A stretch of 64,000 nucleotides of DNA from Chloroflexota bacterium (lineage in GTDB: Bacteria > Chloroflexota > Anaerolineae > Aggregatilineales > Phototrophicaceae): assembly GCA_016223085.1 (NCBI GenBank), contig JACRPS010000010.1, positions 295,320-359,319 on the forward strand, in the 5' to 3' direction. Shown here piece after piece: positions 33,544 to 42,353 of the stretch. The translations under genes and the position numbers were made by a program. Every line of letters starts with the position of its first letter. Positions within the stretch are counted from its first letter, which is position 1. Below the pieces are notes generated by a model. It was not told where the DNA came from. It was given only the letters and a program-made list of their open reading frames with translations, and ran no database searches.

Positions 33544-35172
33544 CTAGTCGAACCGTAATTTCCAGTAATGACCGCCCACGTTTTCAAACTCCGGGTTCGC
33601 CAGCAGGGTCGCAAAGATCGGACCGGGCGGGCAGCGCCGCAGCACGTTGACGGCGCTGTACAGGGTTTTGGCGTGAACCGTGCCCTGCGGGGTGAGCGCC
33701 CCCAGCGCCGGAACCAGCATCTTCAGGGTGGAAAGCAGGCTCTTTTTCTGCTGCTGCACGGCCTGCGCGGCGGCATCCACCCCCGGCAGATCGTCCGCAC
33801 CCAGAATCATCAGTTCGTCGTACTGCGCGCCAATCGCCCGCTTCTGGTTTTCGAACGTCACAGCATCGCCCTTTGGCACGATCAGGCGAATCCACTCGGT
33901 GCGGGGGCGGTAGGCGTTGAAGCTGATGATGACTTTCCCGGCTTCGTCGCTTTTGCGCGCGGTGATGGCGACCCCCACCGGCAGCTTGTGCTTGCGGTAG
34001 AACTTCGCCAGCCCGAACACGTATTTTTCTTTCCGCACCACCCAGGCGGGGAATTCTTCGCCGTCCTGCCCGTCCACCAGCGTCACCCACACGCGCGGCG
34101 TCTGCCGGGCGGTCGGGAAAACAGCAGCCATGCGGTTATTCAGGGGCAACGTCCCCAGGCGGCGGTGCGCGTAAATCAGGTTCACCGTCGCTTCGTGGGC
34201 TTCGGACACGGGTTCAGTCGGCGAGAGTTCGTCGCCGATTTCCGCTTCGAGCGCCAGCATGTCCGGCGTCAGCGTGCTACGGTCGTATTCAATCGGTGAG
34301 TACCGCAGCAGCGGCGGCACCTGGCGGACTTCCGCTGGTTCCAGCCGTGTCAGGAACCACAGCACCTCGCCGGTTGGCCCCACTTCGTCGAAGCGGTCGT
34401 CTTCGTTCAGCGCGTAGTTCAGTGAATAAACCTGGAGTGCCTTCGGCGCTTTCCCCAGCCCGCCGATCTCGTCCAGAATCTGTTCCGCCGTCAGCGGCCC
34501 GCCGCCGGCCATGTCCAGCACCGCTTCTGCCAGGTTGCGGTGGCCGACGTTGACCTCCATCAGCAGGTCATAGGGGAACCATTTTTGCGACAGGTAGATC
34601 AGATCAGGCGAGGACGACAGGGCTTCGTCCAGTTTCGCCACGATTTCGTCGCGGGCAGCGACCAGCACATCGTCGGTATTAAAACTCTGCATCCCTGCGG
34701 TGAAGTGCGCGCCGTCGCCGTTGGTCTGGCTGAGTATGTGCGGTGTCGTTAACCCGGCGGCGAACTCACGCGGGCGGTCGGTGTTGTTCAGGTGGCGGCT
34801 GTCGAACTGCACGCCAATAACCTCAAAATCGCCATAGTCCACGTTATTGCCGGGCCGGACGCTGACAACTGTGCCGGTTTCATAATCAAAAGCCGAAAAA
34901 ACCAGTTTTTGCCCGACTGAATAAGTTTGCGAGGGGGAATAGAGCTGCGCGTCCTGATAGCGTTCCCGCAGAACAGCGGCTTCCTGTCGCAGCCGTTCTT
35001 CGATCAGCGCGCGGGCCAGGTCTTCGGTCGAAAGAGGGACTTCTTTTTCAAGCAGCAGGCCGGTGAGGAACTCAACGTCCTGATCGGTAATGGTCAGATT
35101 ACGCGCCCAATGGTGGGTTGGCATCATCAAGGGTGACTGCGCCTCCGGATGATTCGCGGGGAAGGATTGCAA
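33544..35172 (-). CDS. Unrecognised 542-residue protein with up to three winged-helix-like segments
   Basis: First gene of the cassette. Three stretches look like HARE-HTH or related winged helices: residues about 29-60 (KEVPLSTEDLARALIEERL), about 215-270 (GPLTAEQILDEIGGLGKAPK followed by FDEVGPTGEVLWFL) and the extreme C-terminus about 495-542 (VHAKTLYSAVNVL then FENVGGHYWKLRFD). Between them are beta-rich domains; residues 80-125 read like a small beta-barrel (TYSVGQKLVFSAFDYETGTV). No nuclease, helicase or kinase motif is visible. Chromatin-like or transcription-related scaffolding is the best guess. A TATAAT promoter lies just upstream, sharing a 26-bp near-palindrome with the rpmH promoter. 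Confidence 0.7.
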   Translation of the reverse strand: MQSFPANHPEAQSPLMMPTHHWARNLTITDQDVEFLTGLLLEKEVPLSTEDLARALIEERLRQEAAVLRERYQDAQLYSPSQTYSVGQKLVFSAFDYETGTVVSVRPGNNVDYGDFEVIGVQFDSRHLNNTDRPREFAAGLTTPHILSQTNGDGAHFTAGMQSFNTDDVLVAARDEIVAKLDEALSSSPDLIYLSQKWFPYDLLMEVNVGHRNLAEAVLDMAGGGPLTAEQILDEIGGLGKAPKALQVYSLNYALNEDDRFDEVGPTGEVLWFLTRLEPAEVRQVPPLLRYSPIEYDRSTLTPDMLALEAEIGDELSPTEPVSEAHEATVNLIYAHRRLGTLPLNNRMAAVFPTARQTPRVWVTLVDGQDGEEFPAWVVRKEKYVFGLAKFYRKHKLPVGVAITARKSDEAGKVIISFNAYRPRTEWIRLIVPKGDAVTFENQKRAIGAQYDELMILGADDLPGVDAAAQAVQQQKKSLLSTLKMLVPALGALTPQGTVHAKTLYSAVNVLRRCPPGPIFATLLANPEFENVGGHYWKLRFD

Positions 35173-35193
35173 TAAAGGTTAAACCGGCCAGTT

Positions 35194-35223
35194 ATTATAC
35201 CGGAACAAACCCGGCGCTTGCAA
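35194..35223 (-). promoter_or_regulatory. Promoter of the winged-helix cassette
   Basis: Minus-strand -10 TATAAT (35194-35199), 18-bp spacer, -35 TTGCAA (35218-35223). The -35 sits inside the 26-bp palindrome shared with the rpmH side. Confidence 0.6.
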
Positions 35224-35233
35224 GCGTCGGGTT
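35208..35233. promoter_or_regulatory. 26-bp near-palindrome between divergent promoters
   Basis: AACCCGGCGCTTG is followed by CAAGCGTCGGGTT, with a single mismatched pair. It covers the whole -35 of the cassette promoter and touches the first bases of the rpmH -35 at 35232, the placement expected of an operator controlling both. The binding protein is unknown; a cassette product is a candidate. Confidence 0.45.
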
Positions 35234-35260
35234 GACCGGCGTTGGTCTATCGGCTATACT
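35232..35260 (+). promoter_or_regulatory. Strong sigma-70 promoter for the rpmH-rnpA-yidD-yidC-jag cluster
   Basis: TTGACC (35232-35237), 17-bp spacer, TATACT (35255-35260), about 99 bp ahead of the rpmH ATG. Confidence 0.75.
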
Positions 35261-35358
35261 AACGCCCTGGACTATTTTAGCGAATATCCATGCAAAGTAA
35301 ACACAGCAATACGTGAAGGGAGGAAGGGCGGCGATAACCATTTTTCGCCGCTGGCTCT

Positions 35359-35535
35359 ATGGCAACTAAACGGACTTATCAACCGAAAATTCGTCGTCGC
35401 AAGCGTGTGCATGGCTTCCGCCAGCGGATGCAGACTCGCGGCGGTCGTAAGGTGTTGAAGGCGCGCCGCGCGCATGGCCGCCACGTGCTGACCGTGACAC
35501 CGAACCACGTCAAGAAAGTGAACTGGAAGGCGTAA
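35359..35535 (+). CDS. rpmH: 50S ribosomal protein L34
   Basis: The 58-residue product starts [20 protein letters not shown] and continues [20 protein letters not shown], the L34 signature. The family's usual length is 44-50 residues. Here about ten extra residues ([13 protein letters not shown]) follow the usual end. It is a component of the large ribosomal subunit. It starts the cluster and is followed by rnpA nine bases later, the conserved bacterial order. Confidence 0.95.
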   Translation: MATKRTYQPKIRRRKRVHGFRQRMQTRGGRKVLKARRAHGRHVLTVTPNHVKKVNWKA

Positions 35536-35544
35536 TGCCAGGAG

Positions 35545-35904
35545 ATGCAGCGGCGTTTTCGGCTGCGTGACAGCCGCGATTTTGCCCGGATGCGACGCGA
35601 AGGCCGGACGCTGGCGCGCGGCGGGCTGCTCCTCAGCATCCTGCCCAACGGCCTCGATCATAACCGGTACGGCTTCGTTACCGGCAAAGCACTGGGCAAG
35701 GCAGTTGTTCGCAACCGGGTGCGCCGCCTCCTGCGAGAGGCGATGCGCCAGCTTCATCCTCAGCTTCAGACTGGTCTGGATATTGTACTGGTCGCCCGAC
35801 AGTCACTCGTCGGGAAACCTTTTTCAACCGTGCGGCGTTTACTGGAAGACTTGTGTGACCAGGCGCAAATTAGACAAGAAGTGAAAGGCGCTGATGAAGG
35901 ATGA
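35545..35904 (+). CDS. rnpA: Ribonuclease P protein component
   Basis: The 119-residue protein starts [20 protein letters not shown] and carries the RNase P signature [17 protein letters not shown] near residue 52. It binds the catalytic RNA and helps pre-tRNA leader recognition. CCAGGAG precedes the ATG. It follows rpmH directly and overlaps yidD by four bases (ATGA). Confidence 0.95.
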   Translation: MQRRFRLRDSRDFARMRREGRTLARGGLLLSILPNGLDHNRYGFVTGKALGKAVVRNRVRRLLREAMRQLHPQLQTGLDIVLVARQSLVGKPFSTVRRLLEDLCDQAQIRQEVKGADEG

Positions 35905-36122
35905 AAAAGGTCGCCCTGGCGATGATTCGCTTTTATAAGCGGCGCATTTCGCCCGCGTTACCGTCAGCCTGTATTTACACGCCCACCTGCTCCGAATACA
36001 CCTACGAGGCCATCGAACGTTATGGGGTCATCCGGGGGAGTTGGATGGGCGCGAAGCGGATTGCCCGCTGCCATCCCTTCCATCAGGGTGGTTATGACCC
36101 CGTTCCCGATCTTGAGGAGTAG
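35901..36122 (+). CDS. yidD: Membrane protein insertion efficiency factor YidD
   Basis: The 73-residue protein has the family features: a basic amphipathic N-terminal helix ([30 protein letters not shown]) and a C-terminal [14 protein letters not shown]. YidD lies at the inner face of the membrane and assists YidC-dependent insertion. It overlaps rnpA by four bases, the standard arrangement. Confidence 0.95.
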   Translation: MKKVALAMIRFYKRRISPALPSACIYTPTCSEYTYEAIERYGVIRGSWMGAKRIARCHPFHQGGYDPVPDLEE

Positions 36123-36126
36123 TCCG

Positions 36127-37320
36127 TTGAATATCGTGAAGGTTCTGTCGCGGCATCGGCTGCTCGGTGCGGCGATTTTGTCTATGTTTTTGCTGGCGGC
36201 CTGCGGCCCCGCACCTCTGGGCACAAGCTGGGCGGGGCTGACCACCGTCGGCGACCAGCAGTATATCCTCGTCGCTTTTAATGATCGCCTGACGATGGTT
36301 GATCCGGTAGACGGCAAAACCGTCCGGCTGCGCAACGCCGAAGGCGAAATCCGTCTCGATGATAGCGGCAATCCCCGCCTGTGGGACATCCGGCAGGGGC
36401 AAAATCAGTTTTTTGCTACGCCGGTGCTGGAAGGCGAAAACAGCCTGCTGGTGGCCGGTTATCATCAGGTGCTGTACAACGTAGACCTGCCAACGGCACG
36501 GATTGAAAACGGCGAAGGCACACCCATTCCCAGCAACACCGGCAATCTGGTGGCCGACCCGGTCGTGAGCGATGACCTCATCTACGTCGGCCTCAGTACC
36601 AAGAATCTGGTTGCGCTCAACCGTGACGATTATAGCCTGGCCTGGACCGCGGAAACCGAACACGGTGTCTGGTCGAAGCCGGTGCTGGTGGACGATACGC
36701 TGTATTTCACCTCGCTCGACCATAACCTGTACGCGGTGGATGCCCGCACCGGCGCGTCCCGCTGGACGCTCGATTTGCAGGGCGCGGCGCCGGCTTCTCC
36801 GGCGTATGTGGATGGCAAACTGTATATCGGTAGCTTCGCCCGCAAGGTGTTTGAAGTCTCCACCGAGGGCAAAATCCTCAACAGCTACGATACCCTTGAC
36901 TGGGTGTGGAACACCCCAACGGTGAAAGACGGCATCCTGTACACCGCCGATCTGGTAGGCAATGTCTATGCTCTCGACACCACCGACAACCTGCGCGAGG
37001 TCTGGAAAGTCCGTCCGTCCACGATGGCAATCCGTCCGTCGCCGCTGGTAACTGAGAACTACGTGCTGGTCGCCTCGCGCGATCAAAAGCTGTACTGGCT
37101 GAACCGTGACGATGGCACGATTGTGTCTGACTCCGAAGGCCGCCCGCTGGTGCGGGAGATGCAGGCGCCGATTTTCTCCGATATTCTGCTGATCGAACCG
37201 ACCGAGGCCAACGGCATTACTGAACCGATGGTGGTTGTCAGCACGTTATCACCGGGCCAGATGTTGGTGGCGTATTCTCTGGAAGAAGGCCGTTTCCTCT
37301 GGACGCATTCGTTAGCGTAA
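36127..37320 (+). CDS. Lipoprotein with PQQ/beta-propeller repeats (BamB-like)
   Basis: The start is probably TTG 36127, seven bases after GAGGAG, giving 397 residues. The ATG-initiated longer frame would overlap most of yidD. A signal peptide ends in the lipobox LLAAC. The rest is a series of propeller blades with repeats such as PVVSDDLIYVGLSTKNLVAL and KPVLVDDTLYFTSLDHNLYAV, each with D/N-x-x-Y and a Gly turn, as in BamB and PQQ enzymes. It has no catalytic residues visible. Its place between yidD and yidC suggests help in membrane or envelope protein assembly. Confidence 0.85.
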   Translation: MNIVKVLSRHRLLGAAILSMFLLAACGPAPLGTSWAGLTTVGDQQYILVAFNDRLTMVDPVDGKTVRLRNAEGEIRLDDSGNPRLWDIRQGQNQFFATPVLEGENSLLVAGYHQVLYNVDLPTARIENGEGTPIPSNTGNLVADPVVSDDLIYVGLSTKNLVALNRDDYSLAWTAETEHGVWSKPVLVDDTLYFTSLDHNLYAVDARTGASRWTLDLQGAAPASPAYVDGKLYIGSFARKVFEVSTEGKILNSYDTLDWVWNTPTVKDGILYTADLVGNVYALDTTDNLREVWKVRPSTMAIRPSPLVTENYVLVASRDQKLYWLNRDDGTIVSDSEGRPLVREMQAPIFSDILLIEPTEANGITEPMVVVSTLSPGQMLVAYSLEEGRFLWTHSLA

Positions 37321-37346
37321 GCCGCCGGGCACTGGGAGTTTGACGC

Positions 37347-38249
37347 ATGTGGGATTTAATCCTTAATCCGTTTATCACCGTCATCACGGTGCTGTACAGC
37401 ATTTTTAACAGTCCCGTGATTGCGATTATCATCTTCACCATCCTGGTGCGGCTGCTGATGTACCCGCTGAATGCCCAGCAGATGCGCTCATCGAAGGCGA
37501 TGCAGGAACTTCAGCCGGAATTAAAAAAGCTCCAGGAGAAATACAAAAACGACCGCGAGAAGCTGTCGCAGGAGCAGATGCGGCTGTACCGCGAGGCAGG
37601 CGTGAACCCGCTGGGCGGCTGCCTGCCGCTGCTCATTCAGCTTCCGATCTGGATTGGTCTGTATCAGGCGATTAACCACGCGCTGGCGGCCACACCGTTG
37701 CAGTTGATTGATCTGGGTGGGCGCTTCCTGATTCCCGGCCTCGACCAGCTTGTGCCGCTGAATAACGTCTTCCTGGGTATGGACCTGACGCAGCCGCCAA
37801 CCCCGCCGGTGAACCCGGTCTATGCGCTGGCGCTGCCGGCGCTGGTGCTGGTCACGACCTGGATGCAGTCGAAGATGATGACCCCGACCACGCCAACGAC
37901 TAACGACGACGGCCAACCGAATCAGGCGGCGGCCATGACCCAGTCCATGACGACGATCATGCCGATCATGATGGGTTTCTTCTCGCTGTCATTTTCCGTC
38001 GGCCTCTCCATCTACTTCGTGGTCTCCAACATCTTCAGCATCGTGCAGTACGCACTACAGGGGCAGGGCGATTGGCGGCGGATGTTTGGATTGAGTAGCA
38101 AACCGGCTGCCGAAACCGGCACCATTACTAGCTCGGTTAAGCCGAAGAAAAAAGAAGACGACAGCCTGATGAAGACCGATACGGGCAAAAAGCCGGATAA
38201 AACACCGCAGTCGAAATCGAAGACCCAGAAGGCGAAACCGGCGAAGTGA
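37347..38249 (+). CDS. yidC: Membrane protein insertase YidC/Oxa1 family
   Basis: The 300-residue protein lacks the long periplasmic domain of proteobacterial YidC, like Gram-positive SpoIIIJ. Spans lie near residues 15-38 (preceding YPLNAQQMRSSKAMQELQ), 86-110, 165-185 and 210-245. The coiled region between the first two spans (LKKLQEKYKNDREKLSQEQM) and GGCLPLLIQLPIWIGLY are family landmarks. The C-terminal 60 residues are Lys-rich and could bind the ribosome. It folds inner-membrane proteins with or without SecYEG. Confidence 0.95.
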   Translation: MWDLILNPFITVITVLYSIFNSPVIAIIIFTILVRLLMYPLNAQQMRSSKAMQELQPELKKLQEKYKNDREKLSQEQMRLYREAGVNPLGGCLPLLIQLPIWIGLYQAINHALAATPLQLIDLGGRFLIPGLDQLVPLNNVFLGMDLTQPPTPPVNPVYALALPALVLVTTWMQSKMMTPTTPTTNDDGQPNQAAAMTQSMTTIMPIMMGFFSLSFSVGLSIYFVVSNIFSIVQYALQGQGDWRRMFGLSSKPAAETGTITSSVKPKKKEDDSLMKTDTGKKPDKTPQSKSKTQKAKPAK

Positions 38250-38279
38250 CGCCACCTGAATCAAGGGGAAAGTAGACAC

Positions 38280-39098
38280 ATGAGTGCAGAACGCTCGATT
38301 GAAGTGACCGGCGATAGCGTGGACGACGCCATCGCCAAAGGTCTGGCGGAACTGGGCGCCGCGCCCACCGATGTAATCGTTGAAGTGCTGGAAGAACCCA
38401 GCCGGGGCGTATTTGGCCTGGGTGCGCGTCCGGCCAAGGTACGGCTGAAAGTCTTCCGCAGCCCCATGCCGCAGCCGGCAGCCACGCCGTCCCGCCCGCA
38501 GCCGGTTTCCCCACCGACTGCACCGGTTGAAGCCGCGGACGTTTACATTGAGCACGAAGACGAGGACGAGGCCATCCCGCTGCTGGACGAGATGCAGGAA
38601 ATCCAGGATGAGGCCGCGCTCGACGAGGATGCCCGTGTCAGCAAGGTGGTCCTGGGGCTGCTGCTGGAAAAGATGGATATTCACCATGCCGACATCATTA
38701 TCCGCCGGGCCGAAGCCACGCGTGATGGTGAGACAAACCCCTGGCTGCTGGATGTAAACGGCCCAAATCTTAGCCCGCTGATCGGACGACGGGGCGAAAC
38801 GCTGGCCGCGCTGCAATACATTACCCGTCTGATCGCCAGCCGCGAACTTCAACACCGCGCTAACATCGTCGTGGATGTGGGTGGCTACAAGCTGAAGCGG
38901 TCGCGGATGCTGCGCGATCTGGCGCTGCGTATGGCCGACCAGGCGATCCAGAGCAAGCGCGTGGTGACACTCGAACCGATGCCCCCTTATGAACGGCGGA
39001 TTATCCATCTGACACTGCGGAACCGGGCAGATGTACAAACGAAAAGTATTGGCGAAGGCAATGCCCGTAAAGTGACGATTGTTCCCAGGCTGTCATGA
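38280..39098 (+). CDS. jag: RNA-binding protein Jag/KhpB (Jag-N, KH, R3H)
   Basis: The 272-residue protein begins with a Jag-N domain (SIEVTGDSVDDAIAKGLAEL and FGLGARPAKVR). After an acidic linker comes a KH domain containing IGRRGETLAALQYITRLIAS, and then an R3H domain with MPPYERRIIHLTLRN. It binds RNA, and in other bacteria it influences cell wall growth and division. The four-base overlap with the kinase gene behind it makes the two co-translated. Confidence 0.93.
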   Translation: MSAERSIEVTGDSVDDAIAKGLAELGAAPTDVIVEVLEEPSRGVFGLGARPAKVRLKVFRSPMPQPAATPSRPQPVSPPTAPVEAADVYIEHEDEDEAIPLLDEMQEIQDEAALDEDARVSKVVLGLLLEKMDIHHADIIIRRAEATRDGETNPWLLDVNGPNLSPLIGRRGETLAALQYITRLIASRELQHRANIVVDVGGYKLKRSRMLRDLALRMADQAIQSKRVVTLEPMPPYERRIIHLTLRNRADVQTKSIGEGNARKVTIVPRLS

Positions 39099-39931
39099 TA
39101 CCCGACTACCTGCTGATCGGCCATATCACGGCGGATTTAACTCCATCAGGCCGTCAGCTTGGGGGAACGGTATCGTATGCAGCACGAGCAGTATCAGCTT
39201 TTGGTCTGCGCGTCGGCGCACTGACCAGCGCCGCGCCGGACGAACCCCTGCTGGACGAGATTCGTCCTTACATTCACGATCTGAAGGTGCTGCCTGCCGC
39301 CGCTACCAGCACCTTTGAAAATATTTACGAACCCGCCGGGCGCGTCCAGTATGTACGCGGTGTGGCCGCGCCAATTGGCGTGGATGATATTCCCCCTGGC
39401 TGGCTCAACGCGCCGCTGGTACACCTCGCGCCCCTCACCGGCGAGGTAGACCCCCGAATTGCCGATTGTTTTAAACAATCCACCGTCATGCTGACGCTGC
39501 AAGGCTGGCTGCGCCGGTGGGACAGCAGCGGGCGTGTGTCCTTCAAACGCTGGTTTGACCCCGCTGTTTTGCAGGCGATTGACATTGTGGTTTTCAGCGA
39601 AGAGGACATCCGGGAAGCGCCAGAACTGGAAGGCGAATTCGCGCGGGCGGTCAAACACCTGTTTGTCACCCGTGCCGAACGCGGCGGCACTTACTATCAG
39701 CAGGGCGAAGCTATCCCCTTTACCACACCGCAGGTACAGCAGGTACATCCTACCGGCGCCGGCGACGTATTTGCGTCGGCGCTATTGGCAAGCCTGCTGC
39801 GGCTGGATGGCGATCTGTGGCGGGCGGCGCAGGTGGCAGCCCGGCTGGCAGCGCTTTCCGTGACCCGTGTTGGGCTGGACAGCGCGCCCACGCCGGCGGA
39901 AGTGGAGCAGGCGCTGGCCGAGGTGAAATAA
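39095..39931 (+). CDS. PfkB-family (ribokinase-like) carbohydrate or nucleoside kinase
   Basis: The 278-residue protein is slightly short for the family. It keeps the N-terminal GG turn (QLGGTVSYAARA), the AERGG segment and the catalytic signature TGAGDVFASALLASLL near residue 220. It phosphorylates a sugar or nucleoside with ATP; the substrate is not clear. It starts inside the jag stop (ATGA). Confidence 0.85.
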   Translation: MIPDYLLIGHITADLTPSGRQLGGTVSYAARAVSAFGLRVGALTSAAPDEPLLDEIRPYIHDLKVLPAAATSTFENIYEPAGRVQYVRGVAAPIGVDDIPPGWLNAPLVHLAPLTGEVDPRIADCFKQSTVMLTLQGWLRRWDSSGRVSFKRWFDPAVLQAIDIVVFSEEDIREAPELEGEFARAVKHLFVTRAERGGTYYQQGEAIPFTTPQVQQVHPTGAGDVFASALLASLLRLDGDLWRAAQVAARLAALSVTRVGLDSAPTPAEVEQALAEVK

Positions 39932-39933
39932 CC

Positions 39934-41538
39934 GTGATTGAGCGAATCCTGTATAACGGCAACATCATCACGCTGGATGACCGCCTGCCGCGCGTGTCGG
40001 CGCTGGCGATCAGCGGCGGGCGCATTGTGGCCTATGGCAGCGACGATGACGTGAAGCCGCTGGCTCTGTCTGGCGCGGTGCTGGAAAACCTGGGCGGCAA
40101 AACCGTGATTCCCGGCCTGACCGACGCCCACATTCACTGGCAGGGCACGGCGCGGGCGCTGCACGAGGTCAACGTGTTTGAAGTGCCGGACAGACAGACG
40201 GCTGCTGCGCGCGTGGCCGAACGCGCCGCGAAGGCCCCTCCGGGAGGGTGGATTACCGGACATGGCTGGTTTCAGGACATCTGGCCGGACAAAGCTTTCC
40301 CGACCGCCGCCGATCTGGATGCAGCAGCGCCGCACCATCCCGTCTATCTGCGGGCGAAAAGCGGCCATGCCGGCTGGGTGAACAGCGCCGCGCTTCGGCG
40401 CTGCGGCATCACTGCCGATACGCCAGACCCTGATGGCGGCGAGATCGTGCGGGACGCCGGCGGCCAGCCAACCGGCCTGCTGCTGGAAAATGCCATGACT
40501 CTGGTAGCAAGGCATATTCCCGAACCGTCGGTCGAACAGATCGCCGACGAGATGCTCGCCGCGCAGCAGGCGGCGCTGGCGTCCGGGCTGACTGGCTTTC
40601 ACGATTACGATGAACCGTCGTGCCTGGCCGCACTGCAAATCCTGCGTCAACGGGGCGAACTGGGGCTGCGGGCGGTCAAAAACATCAACAAACGCTGGCT
40701 GCAAGCGGCGCTGGACTCCGGTTTGCGCTGGGGCTTTGGCGACGACTGGATTCGCATCGGCGGTCTGAAGATTTTTGCCGACGGCGCGCTGGGGCCGCGC
40801 ACGGCTTCGATGATCGAACCCTACGAGGGTGAGCCGGACAATTTCGGCATCATCACCGTCGAGAAGGAGGAAATGGCGGAACTGGTCAGCCGGGCCAGCG
40901 CCGCCGGGTTGCCTTCGACCATTCATGCCATTGGTGATCGCGCGGTGCATGACGTGCTGGACGTTTACGAAGTGGTGCGCCAGGAAGAAGCGGCGCGGGG
41001 TGTGCTGTCTGGGCAGCGCCGCCATCGCATCGAACACGTGCAGTTGATTCACCCGGACGACGCCGGACGGCTAGCGCAGCTTGAGGTAATCGCCTCGATG
41101 CAGCCGATTCACGCCACGTCCGATTATGTCATGTCTGACCGCTATTGGGGCGCGCGGTCACAGTGGGCGTACAACGCCCGCCTGCAGCTTGACCGGGGCG
41201 CGGTGGTGGCGTTTGGCTCGGACTCGCCGGTGGATGCGTTTGAGCCGTTAAAGGGCATCCACGCCGCCGTTACCCGCCAGCGCGCTGATGGTTCGCCAGG
41301 GCCGGACGGCTGGTATCCGGCGCTGCGCCTGACGGTGGACGAGGCCCTGCGGGGTTTTACGCTGGGGCCGGCTTACGCCGCCGGAATGGAAGACCGACTG
41401 GGCAAACTCGCGCCCGGCTTCCTGGCTGATCTGGTGGTGCTCGACCGGGATTTGTATACGATTGCGCCAGCCGAAATCCTGCAAGTGCAAATCTGCGGCA
41501 CGATGGTCGGCGGGGTGTGGCGCTTCGGCGGGGTGTAG
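39934..41538 (+). CDS. Amidohydrolase family protein (YtcJ-like)
   Basis: The start is GTG 39934 (VIERILYNGNIITLDDRLPRV...), three bases after the kinase stop, giving 534 residues. The metal site residues appear as DAHIHW near residue 66, HAIGDRAVH and HRIEHVQLIHP, and GSDSPVDAFEP. This is the imidazolone/aminoacylase-like class represented by YtcJ (LAF3). It hydrolyses C-N or related bonds of an unidentified substrate. Operon membership with the kinase suggests a joined salvage or detoxification step. Confidence 0.85.
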   Translation: MIERILYNGNIITLDDRLPRVSALAISGGRIVAYGSDDDVKPLALSGAVLENLGGKTVIPGLTDAHIHWQGTARALHEVNVFEVPDRQTAAARVAERAAKAPPGGWITGHGWFQDIWPDKAFPTAADLDAAAPHHPVYLRAKSGHAGWVNSAALRRCGITADTPDPDGGEIVRDAGGQPTGLLLENAMTLVARHIPEPSVEQIADEMLAAQQAALASGLTGFHDYDEPSCLAALQILRQRGELGLRAVKNINKRWLQAALDSGLRWGFGDDWIRIGGLKIFADGALGPRTASMIEPYEGEPDNFGIITVEKEEMAELVSRASAAGLPSTIHAIGDRAVHDVLDVYEVVRQEEAARGVLSGQRRHRIEHVQLIHPDDAGRLAQLEVIASMQPIHATSDYVMSDRYWGARSQWAYNARLQLDRGAVVAFGSDSPVDAFEPLKGIHAAVTRQRADGSPGPDGWYPALRLTVDEALRGFTLGPAYAAGMEDRLGKLAPGFLADLVVLDRDLYTIAPAEILQVQICGTMVGGVWRFGGV

Positions 41539-41542
41539 GTTG

Positions 41543-41568
41543 TACGCACACGATTTATCGTGTCCCTA
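41543..41568. repeat. Palindromic repeat TAGGGACACGAT type, decayed left arm
   Basis: The left arm reads TACGCACACGAT instead of TAGGGACACGAT. The right arm ATCGTGTCCCTA is intact. On the minus strand its first TAG is the stop codon of the DM13 protein gene. Confidence 0.7.
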
Positions 41569-42207
41569 CTGCACCACTAGCGGCGCACTGCCGAACACGG
41601 TGGTAAACGAGACATTGTAAATCACCACACTCTGGTAGGCTTCCAGGTCTACCTCCGCCGGGACGGCGTAATTCTGGCTGCCCACGTTCCCCTGTAACAG
41701 ACCCAGGTCAATATAATCGCTGCCCACCTCCGCGCCGGTTTTGGGGTTCACGCTGCGCGACAGGATAACGTGCAGGTCGGGGCCGTTGGTCACGCGGAAT
41801 TCTTCCAGGCGCAGGACACGACGGTTGTCCGGTAGCTGGTAGAGTTTATACGTCCCGGTGATTTGCCGCAGAGTATCTGCCGCCTGAAATTCCCCTTCCG
41901 CCACAACCACTTCATTGGTCATCTGTGGCATGGCCTGTTCCGCTTCCGGTACGACCTTATCCGGGCTGATGGCGGCCTGAAGCATCTGCGCGGCCATATC
42001 AGTGTTTTGCGCGGCCATCTGACGGTAGGCGGCCTGCTGGTCGGGGGGGAGCTGGCGGAAGGCAGGCTGCAAATCTTCCGGCAGACCGGGCACGTTTTCC
42101 ACCACTTCTTCCCGCAGCAGCACGGGCTGCCACAGCGGAAAGGTGTAGATCATGACGACGATTAACCCGCCAATGCCAACCAGCAGCAGGCGGAGGCGAT
42201 TCACCAT
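41566..42207 (-). CDS. Membrane-anchored DM13-domain protein
   Basis: The 213-residue protein has one N-terminal span (about residues 5-24) and a helical Gln-rich middle. The C-terminal DM13 domain of about 100 residues includes VLRLEEFRVTNGPDLHVILS, YIDLGLLQGNVGSQNYAVPAEVDL and SVVIYNVSFTTVFGSAPL. DM13 domains are associated with extracytoplasmic redox or DOMON-linked proteins. The usual conserved Cys of electron-transfer DM13 is not obvious (YNVSFTTVFG). The stop codon is contributed by a palindromic repeat, and the protein ends exactly at the repeat's outer base triplet. Confidence 0.85.
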   Translation of the reverse strand: MVNRLRLLLVGIGGLIVVMIYTFPLWQPVLLREEVVENVPGLPEDLQPAFRQLPPDQQAAYRQMAAQNTDMAAQMLQAAISPDKVVPEAEQAMPQMTNEVVVAEGEFQAADTLRQITGTYKLYQLPDNRRVLRLEEFRVTNGPDLHVILSRSVNPKTGAEVGSDYIDLGLLQGNVGSQNYAVPAEVDLEAYQSVVIYNVSFTTVFGSAPLVVQ

Positions 42208-42254
42208 AAGCTGAACCTCACGGTAATACTATTGCTCGACAGACCGGATGCGAT

Positions 42255-42263
42255 TGCTATAAT
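42255..42263 (+). promoter_or_regulatory. Extended -10 promoter for the M29 aminopeptidase gene
   Basis: TGCTATAAT, a perfect extended -10, 91 bp upstream of ATG 42354. Confidence 0.5.
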
Positions 42264-42353
42264 CCGCACCGGGGCTTTAATATACCCCTGTTGAACGGAA
42301 ATGGAGAGGGGCAGGCGAACCCTGCCGAAACACGCGCTTTTGAGGAGCAAATC

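Noticed and set aside
35208..35260. Chromosome origin next to rpmH
   Set aside because: There is no dnaA or dnaN and no cluster of DnaA boxes; the region reads as divergent promoters.
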